From positions 1-27,699 of the forward strand of contig JAWKWA010000031.1 of the NCBI GenBank assembly GCA_041397765.1: a stretch of DNA of 27,699 nt, read 5' to 3'. Positions 23,591 through 27,699 of the stretch are shown in pieces. Position numbers and translations under genes: made by a program. Under the pieces are notes generated by a model. That model saw only the letters and a program-made list of their open reading frames with translations, was not told the origin of the DNA and did not search any database. Positions within the stretch are counted from its first letter, which is position 1. Each line of letters begins with the position of its first letter. The DNA comes from JAWKWA01 sp041397765 (GTDB lineage: Bacteria; Pseudomonadota; Alphaproteobacteria; Rhizobiales; Hyphomicrobiaceae).

Positions 23591-24967
23591 TCAGGCAGTT
23601 TCGCCGGAGAGCCGCTTCAAAGCGCGCTCGCGGCCGATGAGCGGCAGGAGAAGCCGCAGCTCGGGACCAGCCTCGCGACCGGTCAGAGCAAGGCGAAGCG
23701 GGTGATAGAGCGCGCGGCCCTTGCGCCCGCTCGCCGCGCCGATGGCCTTCGTCCATGCCCCCCAGGTCGCCTCGTCGACCGGGCCCTGGGGAAAGAGCCG
23801 GACGGCCTTTTCCAGCAACTCCGCATCCTCGATGACGGGCTGCACCGGGCCCTCGACCACCTGCCACCAGGCGCGGGCCTCGTCGAGCCTGCGGAGATTG
23901 CCACGCACCGCGTCCCAGAAGGGGGCACCGCCGCCGATGCCGATGGCGGCGAGACGCTCGGCAACGAGATCGAAGGGCCGCTCATGCAGGAGGCGGGCGT
24001 GGAGGGCCTCCAGCTCGGCCATCTCGAAACGCGCCGGCGCCCGTGACAGGGCCCCGAGATCGAAATCGGCGACCGCCGCCTCGAGGGACGCGAAGATCCG
24101 GACCGGTCCCGACGTGCCGATGGTCGCCGCATGACTGACGATCGCCAGCGGCTCGAGCCCCTCGGCGCGCATCGCCTCGATCGAGAGGGAGCCGTCGCGC
24201 TTCGACAGGCCGCGGCCATCGGCGCCGGTCAGGAGGCTGTGATGGCCGAACCGGGGACCCGCGGCACCCAGCGCCTCGAACAGCGCGATCTGCACGCCCG
24301 TGTTGGTGACGTGGTCCTCGCCGCGGATCACATGGGTGACGGCGAAATCGATGTCGTCGACCACGCTCGACAGCGTGTAGAGCACCGTCCCGTCCTCGCG
24401 CACCAGCACCGGATCGGACATCGAGCCGAGATCGATGGCTTGGCGGCCACGGATCAGATCCTCAAAGACCGTCTCGCGATGATCGGGGCGCAGCGGGTCG
24501 GCGTCGAAATTGGGCAAGAGGAAGCGCCAATGCGGCCGGCGTCCTTCGGCTTCGAAGCGGGCGCGCGCCCCTTCGTCGAGCCGCAGCGCCGCCCGGTCGT
24601 AGACCGGCGGGCGGCCGGCCTGACGCTGACGGGCGCGGCGTCGTTCGAGCTCGGGCGGTGTCTCGTAGCAGGGATAGAGCCGGCCGGCGGACTTCAGCCG
24701 GGCGATGGCCTCGTCATAGCGATCCATGCGGTCCGACTGGCGTGCGAAGAGATCGTGGGCAAGCCCCAGCCAGGCGAGATCTTCGGCGATGCCGGCTGCG
24801 AAGGCCTCGGTCGAGCGCTCCCGATCCGTGTCGTCGAGCCGCAGCATGAAACGGCCCCCCGCCTTGCGCACGAACAGCCAGTTCAGCACCGCCGTGCGGA
24901 TATTGCCGACATGCAGGCGGCCGGTCGGCGAGGGGGCGAAGCGGACGGTCGGCAACGGGGCGGGCAT
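23591..24967 (-). CDS. gltX: Glutamyl-tRNA synthetase
   Basis: A 458-residue class I aminoacyl-tRNA synthetase that charges glutamate. The HIGH motif is in PSPTGRLHVGN (12-22) and the KMSKS counterpart is GLSKRDG (253-259). RGEDHVTNTGVQ (215-226) is the usual binding segment. The C-terminal anticodon-binding half is complete. LRLDDTD and WLGL resemble one of the two GltX paralogues common in Alphaproteobacteria, one of which can misacylate tRNA-Gln for the amidotransferase route, but which this one is cannot be told here. The ATG at 24967 has AGGA eight bases upstream. It lies 82 bases after the membrane-protein gene on the same strand. Confidence 0.95.
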   Translation of the reverse strand: MPAPLPTVRFAPSPTGRLHVGNIRTAVLNWLFVRKAGGRFMLRLDDTDRERSTEAFAAGIAEDLAWLGLAHDLFARQSDRMDRYDEAIARLKSAGRLYPCYETPPELERRRARQRQAGRPPVYDRAALRLDEGARARFEAEGRRPHWRFLLPNFDADPLRPDHRETVFEDLIRGRQAIDLGSMSDPVLVREDGTVLYTLSSVVDDIDFAVTHVIRGEDHVTNTGVQIALFEALGAAGPRFGHHSLLTGADGRGLSKRDGSLSIEAMRAEGLEPLAIVSHAATIGTSGPVRIFASLEAAVADFDLGALSRAPARFEMAELEALHARLLHERPFDLVAERLAAIGIGGGAPFWDAVRGNLRRLDEARAWWQVVEGPVQPVIEDAELLEKAVRLFPQGPVDEATWGAWTKAIGAASGRKGRALYHPLRLALTGREAGPELRLLLPLIGRERALKRLSGETA

Positions 24968-25049
24968 CAGGGCGTCCTGAGGGTCTTGGCGGCGGCCGAG
25001 ACATCGGACGCGCCGCCCGCCCCGTCAAGTGCCGCTCTGCGCGCCCGCC

Positions 25050-25604
25050 TCAGGCCGCGGGCACGAGCGCCGGCTCCCCGCTCGTCGGAGCGGGGGCGGA
25101 ACGGCGGGCCGGCTCGGTCAGAACTGGCCAGCTTTCCCAGTCGTCATACTCGTCGACGACACCCGAGAGGCTACGCCGCTCCTCCGAGCGGGCCGTCAAA
25201 TGCGCCAGACGGATCGCTTCGGCGATCCGCTCGGCGCGCTCGCGGCTGACCGCGATATGCACCATGCGCTCGCCTGAGACCGTGTCGAGAACGAGCTTGT
25301 AGACGGTCTTGTTGGGCAGCGTGCGGGCATCCTGGATGGCGCTGAGGCCGACACCGCCGAGCAGCACGACGGCGAGCAGGAATTTCGGCGCCCAGTAGTC
25401 GGCGAGCACCGGCAGCAGGAAGAGAATGGCCGCGGCGACGAAGACATGGGCCGCCAGCCAGAGCCCCTCGACGCCCGAGCGACGATCCTCGACGAGACGG
25501 GCGCCGCGGATCTCCCCGAGCGGGACCCGATTGCCGGCGAAGGATGCCGCAAAGGTTGTGACGCGGACATCGCCAGTGGCATAGACGGTGCGTTCACGGA
25601 CCAT
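25050..25604 (-). CDS. Two-TM membrane protein, DUF6232-like
   Basis: A 184-residue protein resembling the DUF6232 family. Residues 1-45 (RTVYATGDVRVT and VPLGEIRGARLVED) form a PH-like strand-rich start. Two hydrophobic segments follow, about 50-71 (FVAAAILFLLPVLADY) and 76-92 (LLAVVLLGGVGLSAI). The rest is cytosolic, with KLVLDTVSGERMVHIAVSRERAERIAEAIR and an acidic then Ala/Pro-rich tail. The ATG at 25604 has no strong ribosome binding site. The gene sits between sciP and gltX on the same strand. No function can be given; membrane location is inferred from the segments. Confidence 0.72.
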   Translation of the reverse strand: MVRERTVYATGDVRVTTFAASFAGNRVPLGEIRGARLVEDRRSGVEGLWLAAHVFVAAAILFLLPVLADYWAPKFLLAVVLLGGVGLSAIQDARTLPNKTVYKLVLDTVSGERMVHIAVSRERAERIAEAIRLAHLTARSEERRSLSGVVDEYDDWESWPVLTEPARRSAPAPTSGEPALVPAA

Positions 25605-25628
25605 GGCTGGCAAGCCTCGCTCGCCGCG

Positions 25629-25644
25629 GCAGAGGGGGCTCTGC
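25629..25644. terminator. GGGG-loop hairpin between sciP and the membrane-protein gene
   Basis: GCAGAG-GGGG-CTCTGC is a perfect six-base stem with a four-base loop, in the 162-base gap downstream of sciP. No T-tract follows on the minus strand. It may end the sciP transcript or be a leader hairpin of the next gene. Confidence 0.3.
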
Positions 25645-25766
25645 CACGCATCGATGTCACCGGCGCGAACCTTTGTCCTCGCCCATGCCGGGGCCGCCGC
25701 CATGCCCGGACGAGTGCCGGGGGCGTTTGGAGGGGCCACGGCCGGATCACCCGGACGGCCGCCCTC

Positions 25767-26045
25767 TCAGTTCCGGTAGTCCTGGACGCGGGTGGCGCGC
25801 AGGCCAGCCAGCCCGTGCTGGTCGATCGAACGCTGCCAGCTCAGGAACTCGTCGACCGTGAGCTTGTAGCGCTCACAGGCCTCCTCGATACTGATCAGGC
25901 CGCCACGCACGGCAGCGACGACCTCCGCCTTGCGGCGGATGACCCAGCGCTTGGTGTCGGCGGGGGGAAGATCGGCGATCGTCAACGGTGCCCCATCGGG
26001 TCCGATGACATAGCGGACGCGTGCCCTGTACACTTGTTCGGCCAT
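25767..26045 (-). CDS. sciP: SciP, DUF1153-type inhibitor of CtrA
   Basis: A 92-residue helix-turn-helix protein that matches SciP over its whole length: RYVIGPDGAPLTIADLPP, TKRWVIRRKAEVVAAVRGGL, EEACERYKLTVDEFLSWQ and IDQHGLAGLRATRVQDYR. In Caulobacter SciP binds CtrA and blocks its transcription of target genes in the G1 phase, and also binds DNA. The family is confined to Alphaproteobacteria. The start is MAEQVYRARV at 26045; a TTG nine bases upstream has no better signal. A CtrA-like box lies 51 bases before it, in agreement with CtrA control of sciP known in Caulobacter. It is divergent from mnmA. Confidence 0.95.
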   Translation of the reverse strand: MAEQVYRARVRYVIGPDGAPLTIADLPPADTKRWVIRRKAEVVAAVRGGLISIEEACERYKLTVDEFLSWQRSIDQHGLAGLRATRVQDYRN

Positions 26046-26095
26046 TTTACTCAATACTAGTTGACCAGATTGCCCGACAGGCTAGGCGGCCTCGC

Positions 26096-26110
26096 TTAAC
26101 ATCCCGCTAA
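26096..26110 (-). promoter_or_regulatory. CtrA box upstream of sciP
   Basis: TTAA-N7-CTAA on the plus strand (TTAG-N7-TTAA read towards sciP), one base from the CtrA consensus TTAA-N7-TTAA. Another TTAA is at 26120-26123. The distance of 51 bases to the sciP ATG suits activation. Confidence 0.55.
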
Positions 26111-26181
26111 CCGGCAGGGTTAAATCGCTGCAAATTCAAGTTTCTTTCCTGGTCGTCCGGGGACGGACGCGGCGGGCCACC

Positions 26182-26223
26182 GGCCAAGTTGGACTTGGCC
26201 CTGAGGGGCCGGGTGCCTATAAG
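26182..26223 (+). promoter_or_regulatory. Candidate promoter with hairpin, towards mnmA
   Basis: TATAAG (26218-26223) is a good -10, 17 bases after TTGGCC (26195-26200), a weak -35. The -35 is the right arm of a seven-base inverted repeat, GGCCAAG (26182-26188) and CTTGGCC (26194-26200), as if an operator overlapped it. Transcription from here would give mnmA a leader of about 230 bases that carries hairpin element D. The rest of 26124-26396 shows no gene. Confidence 0.35.
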
Positions 26224-26396
26224 AGAATCAACCGATCGGCAGGGTGGCCCGGCCGCATGGACAGCAAACAGGTTGTCGCGCGGCCGCGCCTCGTGATCCG
26301 ATTGCAGCATCGGCATGCCGATGCCCAAGCCGGTCGAGCCCATGCCGGAATGACGAGATCCACTGGCAATCTTATGAATCCAGTGAATTTTTTCGT

Positions 26397-26451
26397 GAGT
26401 TGGGCACTCGAGGACGCACCGACCGCGACTTGAGTGTCGAATCCGCTCCAC
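26397..26451 (+). repeat. Hairpin element copy D, directly before mnmA
   Basis: GAGTT at 26397 to CGCTCCAC at 26451, seven bases before the ATG. The last 25 bases match copy C (gene strand) at 22 positions and the first 23 at 18; the loop is seven bases shorter. The stem is GGCACTCGAG with CTTGAGTGTC, ten pairs of which two are G-T, so it is complete only if G-U pairing is allowed, as in RNA. A degenerate trace of the copy B half (GAATCC, 26376-26381) stands upstream. Confidence 0.65.
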
Positions 26452-26458
26452 GAACCCC

Positions 26459-27682
26459 ATGTCCAAGGACACGGCAGACCCGATGACCGACCGACCTGCC
26501 ATCCTCGCCGATCTCGACCTGCCCGACCCGGCCGCAGGCACGCGGATCGTGGTCGCGATGTCGGGCGGGGTCGATTCATCCGTCGTCGCGGGTCTCGTCA
26601 GGGAGGCCGGCTACGACGTCGTCGGCATCACCCTGCAGCTCTACGACCATGGCGCCGCGCGCGGACGCAAGGGGGCCTGCTGCGCCGGCCAGGACATCCA
26701 CGACGCGAGGCGGGTGGCCGACCGGCTCGGCATCGAGCACTACGTTCTCGACTTCGAGGAGCGCTTCCGCACCGCGGTGATCGACAGCTTCGCCGACAGC
26801 TATCTCGCCGGCGAGACGCCGTTGCCATGCGCAAGCTGCAACCAGGCGGTGAAGTTCTCGGATCTGATGCAGGTCGCACGCGAGCTCGGGGCGGCGGCGC
26901 TGGCGACCGGCCACTATGTGCGCAGCCGGCGTCTCGGAAGCGGTGGACGCGGCCTCTTCGAGGCGGCCGATCCCGAGCGCGACCAGAGCTATTTCCTCTA
27001 CGGCACGACACGCGAACAGCTCGATTTCCTGCGCTTTCCGCTCGGCGGCCTCGCCAAGGTCGAGGTGCGCCAGATGGCGCGCGCGCTCGGTCTCGCGATC
27101 GCCGACAAGCACGACAGCCAGGACATCTGCTTCGTGCCGGAGGGCCGCTATCAGGACCTCATCCGGCGGCTGCGCCCCGAGGCCGAGGCGCCAGGCGACA
27201 TCGTCCATCTCGACGGGCGCGTGCTCGGCCGCCACCGCGGCATCGTCAATTACACGATCGGACAGCGCCGCGGCATCGGCATCGCCGCGAACGAGCCCCT
27301 GTTCGTCGTCCGTCTCGAGCCGAGGACGGCCCGCGTGGTGGTCGGCCCGCGCGAGGCGCTGAAGGCGCATCGCATCCGGCTGCGCGACCTCAACTGGATT
27401 GGCGAGGGACGGCCCGCGGACTTCCGGGATGGCCTGGAAGTCGCCGCCAAGATCCGCTCGAGTCAGCCGGCGCGGCCCGGCCGGCTGATGGTCGAGGGTG
27501 GCGAGCCGGTGGTCGAGCTTCTGGCCGGCGACTACGGCATCTCGCCGGGACAGGCCTGCGTGCTCTATTCGCCCGACGAGATACCGGCCCGGGTGCTCGG
27601 CGGCGGCATCATCGAAGCGGCCGGACCGCGGACCATCGCCGCGCCGGCGCACGCCGACAGCAGCGAAGGCGCCCTTCGCTGA
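26459..27682 (+). CDS. mnmA: tRNA-specific 2-thiouridylase MnmA
   Basis: A 407-residue enzyme that thiolates U34 of tRNA Lys, Glu and Gln, using ATP and a relayed persulfide. The PP-loop is SGGVDSS (35-41). The nucleophile is Cys127 in PCASCNQ and the partner is Cys224 in SQDICFVPEG. GHYVR, DQSYFLYG and YTIGQRRGIGI are further family blocks, and the C-terminal beta-barrel is complete. The ATG at 26459 comes seven bases after hairpin element D and has no ribosome binding site; an ATG at 26483 is an alternative that also lacks one. Adjacent, divergent sciP. TGA ends the gene 17 bases before the window edge. Confidence 0.96.
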   Translation: MSKDTADPMTDRPAILADLDLPDPAAGTRIVVAMSGGVDSSVVAGLVREAGYDVVGITLQLYDHGAARGRKGACCAGQDIHDARRVADRLGIEHYVLDFEERFRTAVIDSFADSYLAGETPLPCASCNQAVKFSDLMQVARELGAAALATGHYVRSRRLGSGGRGLFEAADPERDQSYFLYGTTREQLDFLRFPLGGLAKVEVRQMARALGLAIADKHDSQDICFVPEGRYQDLIRRLRPEAEAPGDIVHLDGRVLGRHRGIVNYTIGQRRGIGIAANEPLFVVRLEPRTARVVVGPREALKAHRIRLRDLNWIGEGRPADFRDGLEVAAKIRSSQPARPGRLMVEGGEPVVELLAGDYGISPGQACVLYSPDEIPARVLGGGIIEAAGPRTIAAPAHADSSEGALR

Positions 27683-27699
27683 CGAAATGGGTGATGCCA

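Noticed and set aside
26361..26391. CACTGG/CCAGTG repeat followed by six T as a terminator before mnmA
   Set aside because: A six-base stem with a 13-base AT-rich loop is weak, and a terminator in the mnmA leader would need antitermination for which there is no other sign.

Overview
The window is GC-rich DNA with dense, mostly minus-strand gene packing. It very probably comes from an alphaproteobacterium, most likely of the Hyphomicrobiales (Rhizobiales). The strongest marker is a SciP-type (DUF1153) CtrA-inhibitor gene divergent from mnmA, with a near-consensus CtrA box in front of it. A Hyphomicrobiales-like GluRS and the amine-catabolism genes fit this placement. No IS element, CRISPR array, tRNA or rRNA was found.

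Layout from left to right. Positions 1-310 hold no convincing gene. Positions 311-5130 (minus) hold a PaiB-like flavoprotein gene and a tight operon of a PhaC-like alpha/beta hydrolase, a SpoIIAA-like (STAS/SEC14) protein and a plasma-membrane-type H+-ATPase. Positions 5571-13027 (minus) form one co-directional run. It starts with a leucine/valine-type dehydrogenase, E1-alpha, E1-beta and E2 of a branched-chain 2-oxoacid dehydrogenase. It continues with a trimethylamine-dehydrogenase-like flavoenzyme translationally coupled to a CdhC-like beta-keto-acid cleavage enzyme (BKACE). Positions 13470-16027 hold a small signalling module: an LTXXQ-like protein, a divergent soluble hybrid histidine kinase and a convergent OmpR-type regulator. 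Positions 16167-22470 (minus) form a second catabolic run: MttB-family methyltransferase, Kal-like hotdog amine-lyase, CaiC-like CoA ligase and a kinase/PLP-phospholyase fusion. Positions 22821-27682 hold housekeeping and small genes: a GNAT acetyltransferase, gltX, a two-TM membrane protein, sciP and mnmA.

The two catabolic runs together suggest use of methylated or quaternary amines and amino-acid-derived compounds: demethylation (MttB-like), CoA activation (CaiC-like), beta-elimination of an amine (Kal-like), oxidation (TMADH-like) and acetyl-CoA-dependent cleavage of a beta-keto acid (BKACE). The substrate is not determined by the sequence. The TMADH-like enzyme keeps the flavin-linking Cys30 but has lost the residues that bind and oxidise trimethylamine, so its substrate is probably different.

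The most unusual non-coding signal is a composite hairpin element found upstream of three unrelated genes (the PhaC-like gene, the amino acid dehydrogenase gene and mnmA), always in the same orientation to the gene. It has compensatory base changes and G-U-type pairs in its stem. It is either a structured leader RNA or a palindromic repeat family.
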